From a virus: DNA of 21,870 bases. The position numbers and the translations under genes are program-made. Positions 4,935-13,267 of this stretch are shown here, piece by piece. How positions within the stretch are numbered: position 1 is the stretch's first letter; the number at the start of each line of letters is the position of its first letter. The stretch covers positions 1 to 21,870 of the IMG/VR virus record IMGVR_UViG_3300017756_000137; one strand, given 5' to 3'. The notes below the pieces were generated by a model. That model made no database searches, was not told the DNA's origin, and saw nothing but the letters and a program-made list of their open reading frames with translations.

Positions 4935-7209
4935 TTCACTCCTGAAATCGATAAGAGAAGAGAATAAAGGAGGTGCTATAGTTCCTGCTAAGTTTTTTGG
5001 TGAGGATCGACACTCAAAGTATCTTGATGAGTTCTTGAAAGACACCACTATTGGGGGTGAGTATCTGACAAACGAAGAGAAGAAAGAAGGATATAAAAAA
5101 AGAAATAATAAGATTGATTTTGAGGCTTTTGTAAATAAGGTTTTAAAGACTCGTGATGAAATAAAGGAACAGGGACAAGAGCAAGACACTTCCGATTCAA
5201 GTTCATCATCCTTGCCTGAATCTAAAGGAAGTGCAATAGTAAAAAGAGATTCTGTAAATATTGAAAAGTTTAAACCAACTGAACAAACACAAGAAAATTT
5301 TGACGATATTCAGAGGGGCATCGATTCAATCTTGGAATCATTGAGAGAAGAAAATGCTCTCGCTAAGGATAAATCTGATGCAGATAGATTAAAAGAGGAG
5401 GAGAGGAAAAGAAAGGCTCAGGAAACTAATCTAGAAAAACCTTTCGAAAAACTTGGTGGGATTGTAGGTGCGGTATTAAAACCTGTCAAGAGTCTGTGGG
5501 AAAAGATTTGGAATTTTATTTGGAATATTTTCTTGGGTCGAACTGTGGTCAAATTATTCGAGTGGTTTAGTAAAGAGGAAAATAAGAAATCATTAGAAGC
5601 GATTGGAGTATTTCTAAAGAATACTTGGCCTGCTATTCTTGCTGCGTTCTTAGTTTTTGGTACAGGATTGGGTGGATTTATAAAAGGAATAGTTGGATTG
5701 ACAACAAGATTTATACCAAAAATAGTTAAGATGATAGCTAAGTTAGCTAAATCTGCTGTAAAGTTTGCAATATCAAATCCACTGGCAGCCCTAGCTATAG
5801 CCGGAGGTGTAGCTACTGTCGCAGGTCTCGCTCAACAGGCAACTTCAAAATCAAATGACGAAGAAAGAGCAAAAGAAGGAAAAACTCAACTAGATGATAC
5901 GCAAGAATTTGGTGGAATTTCTGGAGATCCAATGGGTGGTTTGTTCTCTGGTGGTGGCGGAGTTCCAGGAACAGGAGATAAAGATACTGTACCTGCAATG
6001 TTGACTCCTGGTGAATTTGTTATGAGTAAAGGTGCTGTACAGAAGTATGGTATGGACACTTTGGAGTCTATGAATGCTATGGGTGGTGGAACAAACCTTC
6101 CTGAAAGAATGGATGGCATAACATATGCTGCTGGTGGTGGAATGATTGGTGGTGGAATGGCTGATGGTGGAATGACTGGTGGTGGAGATGAGGAGAAAAA
6201 AGAAAAAATGCCACCAGGTCATGATTCCTTAATGAAACAGAGGGATGATGAAGAAGAACCTAATTTTAATTCAGATACTGCTGAGAGTAGGTTATCTGAT
6301 TTGATGAAGACAACAGATCCTAAGAAAATTTCTGATTATGACAGCAAACATGGGGAGGGTGCATATCAAGCAGAATTAAAACAAAAATTAGAAAGAATTT
6401 ACAACGATGATAGTACATTTGGACTTCCTCCAGGTGCTCCTGGTCTGCCTGGTGGTGGCGGCGGCACAAACGCTCTAACTGAACAGGCAAAAGTAAGATC
6501 ACCTCTTCAAATGCTCCTTGATCCAACTGGTATTAAATCTGAAAGAAAACATTTTAATGATCCGCAAAGTTATCTCACTGATGAAGAATTTGAGAATAGG
6601 GGAGAATTTCCCCGCGATATAAAAACCACGGGTCCACTTTTGGGTAGATTGGTAATGGGCATGGGGGATGGATCATGGGGACTTCCTCCAGGTGTTCCTG
6701 GTCTGGGTGGCGGTGGCGGCGGCACAAATGTTCTGACGGAACAGGCAAAAGTTAGATCTATTCCTGGTATGCTTGGTGATTTATTCAGCATCTTTAGGAA
6801 AAAGGAGATTGATCCGCAGACTATTCTTGGGGATGTAGAATCTAGGGCAAAGAATATGGCAACATCCATGGGTGGAACTGTTGTTGATAGTAACAGTCAT
6901 GAAGAAAATATGAAAAGGGTTATGTCTTTACCTCCTGAAATGAGAGAGGCTGTTCTTGCGGACATGAAGAGAACAGAATCCAATCAAATAAACATTAAAA
7001 ATACTCCAATAGCATCGTCTCAAACAAAGTTAAAAACTCCACCTCCTCCACAAAGATCTAGACCATCAGTGACTTCTATTCCTTCTATGGGATCTAATAA
7101 TAGTTCTGGTGGAGGTGAATCGGAACCTTCTGGTATTGATAATAGTAGACCCTCCCACACTGTTCCTAGGGGTCGGGATAAAGCCAAAACACTTGGTGTT
7201 TTAATTTAG
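4924..7209 (+). CDS. Putative tail tape-measure-like protein 1 (Gly-rich, hydrophobic core)
   Basis: A 761-residue protein with tape-measure features. Residues 1-170 are polar and partly coiled-coil (IDSILESLREENALAKDKSD, then DRLKEEERKRKAQE). Residues about 177-306 are strongly hydrophobic and amphipathic (WEKIWNFIWNIFLG, TWPAILAAFLVFGTGLGGFI, NPLAALAIAGGVATVAGLAQ), as in tape-measure proteins that later form a membrane channel. At 359-376, MLTPGEFVMSKGAVQKYG followed by MNAMGGG is a motif common in large phage tail proteins. The rest is Gly/Met/Pro-rich with two copies of a GLPPGxPGL-G-rich block (from residues 500 and 586). Position supports the call: it follows the gp26 frameshift pair as lambda H follows G/GT. 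T4 gp29 (590 aa) would be the counterpart, but I see no clear sequence likeness. It could instead be an internal hub or fiber-associated protein. Confidence 0.6.
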   Translation: MDLDSLLKSIREENKGGAIVPAKFFGEDRHSKYLDEFLKDTTIGGEYLTNEEKKEGYKKRNNKIDFEAFVNKVLKTRDEIKEQGQEQDTSDSSSSSLPESKGSAIVKRDSVNIEKFKPTEQTQENFDDIQRGIDSILESLREENALAKDKSDADRLKEEERKRKAQETNLEKPFEKLGGIVGAVLKPVKSLWEKIWNFIWNIFLGRTVVKLFEWFSKEENKKSLEAIGVFLKNTWPAILAAFLVFGTGLGGFIKGIVGLTTRFIPKIVKMIAKLAKSAVKFAISNPLAALAIAGGVATVAGLAQQATSKSNDEERAKEGKTQLDDTQEFGGISGDPMGGLFSGGGGVPGTGDKDTVPAMLTPGEFVMSKGAVQKYGMDTLESMNAMGGGTNLPERMDGITYAAGGGMIGGGMADGGMTGGGDEEKKEKMPPGHDSLMKQRDDEEEPNFNSDTAESRLSDLMKTTDPKKISDYDSKHGEGAYQAELKQKLERIYNDDSTFGLPPGAPGLPGGGGGTNALTEQAKVRSPLQMLLDPTGIKSERKHFNDPQSYLTDEEFENRGEFPRDIKTTGPLLGRLVMGMGDGSWGLPPGVPGLGGGGGGTNVLTEQAKVRSIPGMLGDLFSIFRKKEIDPQTILGDVESRAKNMATSMGGTVVDSNSHEENMKRVMSLPPEMREAVLADMKRTESNQINIKNTPIASSQTKLKTPPPPQRSRPSVTSIPSMGSNNSSGGGESEPSGIDNSRPSHTVPRGRDKAKTLGVLI
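6421..6760 (+). repeat. Internal direct repeat, Gly/Pro-rich block in tape-measure-like protein 1
   Basis: Two units, 6421-6502 and 6679-6760, encode GLPPGAPGLPGGGGGTNALT and GLPPGVPGLGGGGGGTNVLT, each followed by EQAKVRS. The DNA copies are nearly identical (ggacttcctccaggtg-t/c-tcctggtctg shared), so the duplication is fairly recent or kept alike by recombination. The spacer between them differs. Confidence 0.85.
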
Positions 7210-7221
7210 AGAGAATAAAAA

Positions 7222-9606
7222 ATGCCAATACCGATAGTAGGACTTTTAGCAGGAGCATCAAAAATTGCAGGATCGTCAAGGAAACCAGGATCTGGCGGTC
7301 AATTGGCTAGCAGTATTGTAAAGAGAGAACCAAAAAAATCTGAAACTACTAGTTCCTCTGAATCAAATAGTAGTAGTGCCTTAGCTTTAAGACCAAAGCA
7401 GTCAATGGTTCCGTACAAAAACATAGAACCAACTCCAGAAACTGACGGAATGGGAATCGATGACAAATTAATTGTTATTAACACAAAAGTAATTGAGATT
7501 GATAAACTTTTGAAGGGAACTCTTGCTGCAGAGAAAACTGAAATAGATGAAGAAGACAGACTAAAAGAAATAGAGGATCAAAAGAAACAGGAAGATGAGT
7601 TAGAAAAAGGTCCCAATAAAAAAGATAGCAAGGATAAAAGAAAATTTAAATTGCCTGGAGCAGGTCTTTTAGATCCAATAAAAAATTTCTTTCTTAATAT
7701 TGGTTTAGGGTTTATTTTAACTAGACTTGTAGGCGAGGCACCAAAACTTCAGGGAATTGTAGGATTTATTGGTGGAACTATAGAGTTTGTTGCAAATCTA
7801 GTTGTTGGAATCATTGATGGATTGGGGTCTTTCCTTGCGGTTGGTCTTAAAGCATATCGCTGGGCTGAAAATTTCATAAGAGAAAGATCTGGAGAAGAAG
7901 GTATTGAAAGATTTCATGAGTTGACGAAGCAACTTACAAATTTATTCAATGCAGCAATTATTGTTGGAAGTTTAATGGTTGCTGCCAAACAACCAAAACC
8001 AAAACCCTTAGATAAAGTTAAAGACAACTTAAAGCGTAACACAAGTAAAAAAGCAATAGAAAGATATACAAGAAGATTTGGAGGAGATGCTGCTAAGAAC
8101 AAATTTGGGCGAGCAGGTCAATCCGCAGCTAATCGTCTTGGAGTTGGTAAAAGTCAAATAATAAAAGGGGGTCTTGGTAAAACAACCACTAGACTTGGAT
8201 TAAAACTGATTGGAAAGAAAGGAGTACAATTAGTCTCAAAAACATTTGGTAGAATACCTATTGTGGGTTCTTTAATTGTTGCGGTCTCATCTCTACTTGC
8301 AGGAGAACCTTTAGGTCAAGCAGTATTTAAAGGTCTTGGAGCTGCTATTGGCGGACTCGTTGGAAGTTTTATACCCATTCCTGTTATTGGAACCATAATT
8401 GGATCTTCTATCGGTACATTTATGGGTGATGTATTATACACTCTGATTCTTCAGAAAGATCCCAAAGCTGCTGGTCAGAAATTTATGAAAGGTATCACCG
8501 ATGCTTTCAAATTATTATTTGATCTTGGTGGTCTTGCCGGCCAATTTATTAAAGAAGGATTTAAGAGATTTGTTGACAACTTCCCAACGATTGATATCCC
8601 ATCTGGATTTGGATTGCAGACTGCATTGGGGAAGGCTGCTGAATTATTTGGCGTAAAGGATAGTAGTGAGTTTATGGAAGATGGAAGAATTGTAAAACTT
8701 CCAAACTTAGCATTACTTTCTCCTGTGGGACTACCATTCTTGATACCTCATATTGGAGCTTCTTTTTTACCGGATATTTTTGGTCAGGGTGGAGTTGTTA
8801 ATAAAATATTTGGATCAAATGGCACTGCATGGGGTGGATCTGGACAACCATCTGAATCTGGACAATCTTCTGGACAATCCTCTGGACAAAAAACAGTTGA
8901 TGTTCCTGCTGTAAATATGGAGACTGCACAGGACACTGGAAATCAAAGTGAAGGATCAAAAATTGCAGGAAGACTGGGAAGATTTCTGAATGAAAGGGGG
9001 TTGCGTTGGGGTTCTGGTGTTACAGAACACCCCGAACATGGTGGAGTTACCTCTCCACATGCTACCAATTCTTATCATTATGTTGGTCGTGCTATTGATA
9101 TTGGTGGTTGGGGTCCGAATAGATATGCTAGAGAAGGAATGACTGGTGTTGATGATCAGACAAAGATTATTCAGGGAATACGAGAATTTAATGAGATGGA
9201 GGGAGTAAAACCTGTCGAGTTTTTGCATGAAGGTAATGAACCTTATGGGCACAATGATCATGTTCATATTGCATATCGGCGTGGAGGATTCACTAAAAGC
9301 ATGGCTCATAAAGCAGTTCTTGGAGAGGAGGGGAGAGAGTTTGTCTTTGATGCAGACACTACTGCTGCTATCGAAGATAAAGTTCCTGGATTATTGGGGA
9401 CATTAAATAAAGCAGATGGTTCAGCTGCTCTCAAAGTTTTAGAAAACTATGCATCTTATGATGACCCGCAAGCACAGATAGTTGTTATGGAGTCCCCTTC
9501 AAATCAAATTCCTACTCCACCACAAAAACAACCACAAAGCAAAATGATGATTTTTGGTGGAGGTTCTGATGATGATTTTGCAGAGTTCCTTGCTGCACAG
9601 GGTTAA
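7222..9606 (+). CDS. Putative tape-measure-like protein 2 with M15-type peptidase motif
   Basis: A 794-residue protein with the same layout as its upstream neighbour: a Ser/Lys-rich start, a charged helix with EEDRLKEIEDQKKQEDELEK, a hydrophobic block, then Gly-rich sequence. A second hydrophobic region (about residues 348-410) is a glycine-zipper stretch (GLGAAIGGLVGSFIPIPVIG). Residues 611-684 carry a zinc peptidase signature of the D-Ala-D-Ala carboxypeptidase/VanY (M15) type: Ser617-Tyr-His619 in HYVGRAID (HxxGxAxD, His619 and Asp626 as ligands) and His680-Val-His682 in HNDHVHIAY. These residues would bind zinc for cleavage of peptidoglycan peptides during DNA entry. The C-terminus has LGEEGREFVFDADTTAAIED, a motif seen at the ends of tape-measure proteins. 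The start lies 12 bases after the previous stop, behind a weak GAGAGA. Tape-measure status is inferred. Confidence 0.62.
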   Translation: MPIPIVGLLAGASKIAGSSRKPGSGGQLASSIVKREPKKSETTSSSESNSSSALALRPKQSMVPYKNIEPTPETDGMGIDDKLIVINTKVIEIDKLLKGTLAAEKTEIDEEDRLKEIEDQKKQEDELEKGPNKKDSKDKRKFKLPGAGLLDPIKNFFLNIGLGFILTRLVGEAPKLQGIVGFIGGTIEFVANLVVGIIDGLGSFLAVGLKAYRWAENFIRERSGEEGIERFHELTKQLTNLFNAAIIVGSLMVAAKQPKPKPLDKVKDNLKRNTSKKAIERYTRRFGGDAAKNKFGRAGQSAANRLGVGKSQIIKGGLGKTTTRLGLKLIGKKGVQLVSKTFGRIPIVGSLIVAVSSLLAGEPLGQAVFKGLGAAIGGLVGSFIPIPVIGTIIGSSIGTFMGDVLYTLILQKDPKAAGQKFMKGITDAFKLLFDLGGLAGQFIKEGFKRFVDNFPTIDIPSGFGLQTALGKAAELFGVKDSSEFMEDGRIVKLPNLALLSPVGLPFLIPHIGASFLPDIFGQGGVVNKIFGSNGTAWGGSGQPSESGQSSGQSSGQKTVDVPAVNMETAQDTGNQSEGSKIAGRLGRFLNERGLRWGSGVTEHPEHGGVTSPHATNSYHYVGRAIDIGGWGPNRYAREGMTGVDDQTKIIQGIREFNEMEGVKPVEFLHEGNEPYGHNDHVHIAYRRGGFTKSMAHKAVLGEEGREFVFDADTTAAIEDKVPGLLGTLNKADGSAALKVLENYASYDDPQAQIVVMESPSNQIPTPPQKQPQSKMMIFGGGSDDDFAEFLAAQG

Positions 9607-9609
9607 ATA
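9602..9609 (+). promoter_or_regulatory. Possible variant late promoter before gp27
   Basis: GTTAAATA differs from NATAAATA at one position and lies 20 bases before the gp27 ATG, overlapping the upstream stop codon. The wider sequence GGTTAAATAGTAATAA recurs almost unchanged at 20654-20670, before another virion gene. Those two occurrences are the only support. An AAGAGG Shine-Dalgarno follows at 9615-9620. Confidence 0.3.
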
Positions 9610-9629
9610 GTAATAAGAGGTACTCATAC

Positions 9630-10958
9630 ATGGCACAAATAAGCGCAAGAAGTTCTGCAGAATCCGCACTTAAATCTGCGGTAATAAAATCAAATGATGG
9701 TAAGTATAATATTGATCTTGTCAGTTCCATAACAGAGTTGTGTTATTATGAAAGCATAATGATGGATTCTGTTTCTGTGGATGTTAAGTTTGTTGATACT
9801 GGATCATCGAAAGATCTTGATGGAAAAACTATAAAGGAGGCTTTTCCTCTCACCGGAACAGAATCTGTTAATCTAAAACTATCTCAGAAAATTGGAGACA
9901 AAGAAGTGTCTCTTGGTGGGGACAAAGAAATGATTCTCTACGTCAACGATTTTTCCCCTATAGTTGAAGATACTCGTAAAAGTTTAATAGATCTAGATTT
10001 AAGGTCAAAGGAGTATATAAGGGGTCAGCACATGTCTGTTAGCGGAACCTTTTATGGATTAATTTCCGACAATGTTGAAAAGATATTAAAAGATGATTTA
10101 AAAACCGAAAAAGAATTAGATATTGAACCGACAATTAACACTAGAAATTTCACAGCATATCATAAAAAACCTTTCTATCTTTTGAATTGGTTATCTAAAC
10201 AATCAGTATCTTCAGAAAATCAGAAGAAGGGAGAGAGTGCAGGATATTTTTTGTATGAAACTTCTGAGGGATATAAGTATAAGTCTATTGATGGTTTATT
10301 TGGCCAAGATGATCAGAAACAGAAGAAATCTTACATCTATAATAACACTCCAGACACGAAAGCTCCCTCTGGATATGATGCCAACATCATAAATTTTTCT
10401 GAGTCTAATCTGATAAATGTTCAGAAGAAAGCAAAGATGGGAACATATTCTAACCGTATTGTGACTTTCGATCCCTTCACTACTTTTTATCAGGTAAAGT
10501 CGAACAAGGCCAATGACGAGAATATAAAAACATCTGGGAAAAAGTTACCGGAGTTTAATCCAGAATTTGACATGGATCACACCAGAACATCTTATTTTGT
10601 TTTAGATACTGGATCTTTTCCTGAGGGCAATATAGAACAGCAGTTAAAAAAGTCAGGGGATGAAAACTTTGAGTATGGTGAAATAGTTAATCAAGCATTT
10701 ATGAGGTATAATCAGTTCTTTAGTTCCCAAATTTCTATTACTATACCTGGTGACTTTGAACTTCATGCTGGCGAACTTATCTTCGTTGATGCTCCTCAGT
10801 TGAATATTGAAAAATCTGATGAAGTAGATCGACAATCTGGAGGACTATATATTATATCAGATTTATGTCACTATATTACACCAAAAGAGTTCCGTACTGA
10901 ATTGACCTTAGTCAGAGATTCTTTTGGAAGAAAGGGAAATCACACTACCTCTATCTAA
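9630..10958 (+). CDS. gp27: Baseplate central hub protein gp27
   Basis: A 442-residue protein; T4 gp27 has 391. gp27 forms the trimeric ring to which gp5 attaches and which matches the sixfold tube to the threefold spike. The N-terminus has an SSITELCYYESIMMDSVSVD strand-helix, then SVDVKFVDTG, with KEAFPLTGTESVNLKLSQK and LYVNDFSPIVEDTRKSLIDL, all typical of gp27 in T4-like phages. The middle includes KPFYLLNWLSKQ and YLYETS-type segments, and the end (ITIPGDFELHAGELIFVDAP, then GGLYIISDLCHYIT, FRTELTLVRDSFG) closes the tube-like domains. The start is supported by AAGAGG nine bases upstream. The gene is followed after 12 bases by the CP12-like gene and then gp5, which in other T4-like phages interacts directly with gp27. 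Confidence 0.87.
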   Translation: MAQISARSSAESALKSAVIKSNDGKYNIDLVSSITELCYYESIMMDSVSVDVKFVDTGSSKDLDGKTIKEAFPLTGTESVNLKLSQKIGDKEVSLGGDKEMILYVNDFSPIVEDTRKSLIDLDLRSKEYIRGQHMSVSGTFYGLISDNVEKILKDDLKTEKELDIEPTINTRNFTAYHKKPFYLLNWLSKQSVSSENQKKGESAGYFLYETSEGYKYKSIDGLFGQDDQKQKKSYIYNNTPDTKAPSGYDANIINFSESNLINVQKKAKMGTYSNRIVTFDPFTTFYQVKSNKANDENIKTSGKKLPEFNPEFDMDHTRTSYFVLDTGSFPEGNIEQQLKKSGDENFEYGEIVNQAFMRYNQFFSSQISITIPGDFELHAGELIFVDAPQLNIEKSDEVDRQSGGLYIISDLCHYITPKEFRTELTLVRDSFGRKGNHTTSI

Positions 10959-10970
10959 CGGTAAACCACA

Positions 10971-11207
10971 ATGGCAGAAAAAAGAACAATTGAGCAACAC
11001 ATTAGTGAAGATCATAAAATTTTAGAAGATCCAAATATCTCACCTCAGCGTCGTCGTCATATTGAAGATGAACTCTCTCATCTTGAGAGATATGCTAAGG
11101 AACATGAGAAAGATATTGAAGCTGGCGACCATCATGACCCAACAGATTTTGAAATGTTTTGTGACGAAGAACCTTGGGCAGTCGAGTGTAAGTTATATGA
11201 GGATTAA
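10971..11207 (+). CDS. cp12: CP12-like Calvin-cycle regulator (auxiliary metabolic gene)
   Basis: A 78-residue acidic protein that looks like the short CP12 of marine cyanobacteria and their phages. CP12 is a disordered protein whose C-terminal cysteine pair forms a disulfide and locks GAPDH and phosphoribulokinase into an inactive complex, which slows the Calvin cycle. The C-terminus reads HHDPTDFEMFCDEEPWAVEC followed by KLYED, matching the CP12 pattern HDPxxLExFCxxNPxAxECxxYDD. Cys64 and Cys73 have the exact eight-residue spacing. The N-terminal part is one long polar helix (ISPQRRRHIEDELSHLERYA). The N-terminal Cys pair and AWDxVEEL motif of full-length CP12 are absent, as in short forms. 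It sits between gp27 and gp5 with spacings of 12 and 6 bases, so it should be transcribed with late tail genes. Function is inferred from the C-terminal motif. Confidence 0.75.
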   Translation: MAEKRTIEQHISEDHKILEDPNISPQRRRHIEDELSHLERYAKEHEKDIEAGDHHDPTDFEMFCDEEPWAVECKLYED

Positions 11208-11213
11208 TAGTTA

Positions 11214-13226
11214 ATGGAAGGTGGAAGTTTATTTAATCCTGGTTTTCTAGGCGGTAGTTTTCTCTGGTGGGTAGGTCAAATCGCCGATGATTCTACTTGG
11301 AGAAGTAACAAAAGTCCTGGAAAGTTTTCTGGTGCTAAATCTATTCCTGGATGGGGGGAGAGATATAAAGTACGTATTATTGGACTTCATGATCAGGGAG
11401 AATCTGAAATTCCATCTGAAGAACTTCCTTGGGCCCAGATAATGTATCCAGTTACTGCTGGTGGTGGTCAAGCAAGATCAAGCCAAACATCAAATCTTCG
11501 TCAAGGGATGATGGTGTTTGGTTTTTTCATGGATGGTCAAGACCAGCAGATTCCTGTTATCATGGGAGTCTTGGGTAACAATCTTTCTACTCCACTATCA
11601 AAGGAAAGTAAAAATGATAGGGTTACGAATGAAAAACCAGGACCTCTCGGAACAAGTGGTCACTCAAAACCTAAGAATGATACATCAAAAGCAGAAGAAA
11701 ATGCAGAAGATGGACCTCCAAACTCCGGACTTTTAACAGAACCAAACGTTAATCCCCCTGGGGAATATAAACCGGATAATCCAGATCCACCTAAAAATTT
11801 TACAAATGAAAGTGCAGGAGATTCTGTTCATGTACAAACTATTGCAGATGTAAGAAGATCGAATAAATATCGAGAGTGTATTCCTTTAATGAAGCCAGAC
11901 GATCCTGATGAAACTATTTCATCTGCTATGAAGGCGGTTCAAACTCTTCTTGATACCCTGGTTGGCAAACTAGATGGATATCTAAGCACTGCTAAAAGTT
12001 TTGTTGACGACGCATCTGGTGCTATTAATAATTCTGGTGATATGGAAGAATATATGAAAAAACTTGGTTGTCAGATGGCAAAGTATATGAAAGTCGTAAC
12101 CGATAAGATGATGGAATATACTAATAAAGTAATGAATGAAGCCATGACAGATGTTGTTTCTGCAATGCCTTCTCACTTGAGATTTCAGTTTGCAGATGTA
12201 AAGGAACAGTCTTTGTCTGCGGTATCTTGCGTGTATTCCAAACTATCTGACAATCTTTGTGATATGCTGGGAGATATTTTAGCTAATACTTTTAATCTTG
12301 ATGACCTTGAAGCCGCTGCTGCTTCTCTACCCCCTGGAGAAAGAACAAGTCCAAAGGTTCCTCCATGCCATGCAGAGTTTGTAGTTGCTGAGGTTATCAA
12401 GAAAAATAAAGAAGAAATTGGAAGAGTAAATGATGGCATTTTGGATGATATTAATAATTTTTTGGGAGATATGCAAAATGAACTTGCTGGTGTTGATGAT
12501 GCTATAGAAGATCTTATCTCAGGAATTGGCGGAATCGGTGGCGATCTAACCTCTGCATTGCAATTTGGAAATTTCGAACTCGATATTCTTGGGTGTAGTT
12601 CTAAACCACAATCGTCACTATCTGATTGTTATCAATTTGCTTCGGGAAGTGTTGGTCAGTTTAAATCTGATATAGAGAGTATTGAATCGGTTGCTGATGC
12701 TGTTGATGAACCTCCTGAGGAGAATGAGGAGGGTGAAGAAATTGGTTATCTGGAACCAGGACCAACTCAACCAGATGTTTCGTATGCTGCTGACGACAAA
12801 TCTCTTGAAGCAACTTTAGCTAGAGAAGAAGCTGGTCTGCAGGAAGCACTTAAGAATGAATCTGCTGCAGCGATCGAATCAACTTCTGCACCCGTTCCAA
12901 GTTCTGATAGAACTACTATTGGAATTCCCGCTGAAGAACTGGAGTTCTCAGGATCTGATGGGATAGTTCATGGTGGTTCAGCAACCTCATCTGGATCATC
13001 TGGACAGCAAATGTCAAATCAACGGATTATTCAAGATGCAAAAAGGAGAATAGAAAGCTCGCGTGAAATAGCTAATGATCCTAACGCTGATCCGGCAGCG
13101 CGGGATATTGCAAGGAGGAGACAAAAACATAATGAGATCCTATTAAGAGAAGCAGAAGAGAGTGAGAAAGCAAGAAAACTGCTTGACGGCGATACAGTTG
13201 ATGGAACTTCTTTTGAAATGTCTTGA
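11214..13226 (+). CDS. gp5: Baseplate hub subunit gp5 with OB-fold, no visible lysozyme domain
   Basis: A 670-residue protein (T4 gp5 is 575). The N-terminal domain (about residues 14-125) is the gp5 OB-fold: GSFLWWVGQIADDS, GWGERYKVRIIGLHDQGESE, PWAQIMYPVTAGGGQARSSQ, then LRQGMMVFGFFMDGQDQQIP and VIMGVLGNN. This is where gp5 sits on gp27. A Pro/Lys/Asn-rich linker follows. Residues about 210-490 are largely helical with six or more cysteines (KLGCQMAKYMKVVTDKMMEY, LDDINNFLGDMQNELAGVDD). The last 70 residues are a charged helix (RDIARRRQKHNEILLREAEE). I find no T4-lysozyme-type catalytic domain and no long beta-helix, so this hub protein seems to have lost or moved both. A separate beta-helix protein lies at 20685-21311. 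A GAGG six to nine bases upstream supports the start. Confidence 0.82.
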   Translation: MEGGSLFNPGFLGGSFLWWVGQIADDSTWRSNKSPGKFSGAKSIPGWGERYKVRIIGLHDQGESEIPSEELPWAQIMYPVTAGGGQARSSQTSNLRQGMMVFGFFMDGQDQQIPVIMGVLGNNLSTPLSKESKNDRVTNEKPGPLGTSGHSKPKNDTSKAEENAEDGPPNSGLLTEPNVNPPGEYKPDNPDPPKNFTNESAGDSVHVQTIADVRRSNKYRECIPLMKPDDPDETISSAMKAVQTLLDTLVGKLDGYLSTAKSFVDDASGAINNSGDMEEYMKKLGCQMAKYMKVVTDKMMEYTNKVMNEAMTDVVSAMPSHLRFQFADVKEQSLSAVSCVYSKLSDNLCDMLGDILANTFNLDDLEAAAASLPPGERTSPKVPPCHAEFVVAEVIKKNKEEIGRVNDGILDDINNFLGDMQNELAGVDDAIEDLISGIGGIGGDLTSALQFGNFELDILGCSSKPQSSLSDCYQFASGSVGQFKSDIESIESVADAVDEPPEENEEGEEIGYLEPGPTQPDVSYAADDKSLEATLAREEAGLQEALKNESAAAIESTSAPVPSSDRTTIGIPAEELEFSGSDGIVHGGSATSSGSSGQQMSNQRIIQDAKRRIESSREIANDPNADPAARDIARRRQKHNEILLREAEESEKARKLLDGDTVDGTSFEMS

Positions 13227-13232
13227 TAAATA
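13225..13232 (+). promoter_or_regulatory. Possible late promoter (NATAAATA type) for the giant virion gene
   Basis: GATAAATA fits the relaxed cyanophage late consensus NATAAATA and overlaps the end of gp5 (context tctt-GATAAATA-taaac). It lies 35 bases before the ATG at 13268, a spacing similar to that before gp26. An overlapping TATAAACA (13231-13238) is one base from the T4 box. Confidence 0.45.
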
Positions 13233-13267
13233 TAAACATATAGATGGGATGATAATTTTCTGACAAC

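Noticed and set aside
5886-6222. Minus-strand open frames opposite the Gly-rich part of tape-measure-like protein 1
   Set aside because: They read as Pro/Ser/Thr/His-rich shadows of GGT/GGA codons, with no ribosome site and no protein-like pattern.
11214-13226. T4-type lysozyme in gp5
   Set aside because: I looked for the Glu/Asp/Thr catalytic pattern and the usual flanking segments after the OB-fold and found only helical, Cys-bearing sequence.
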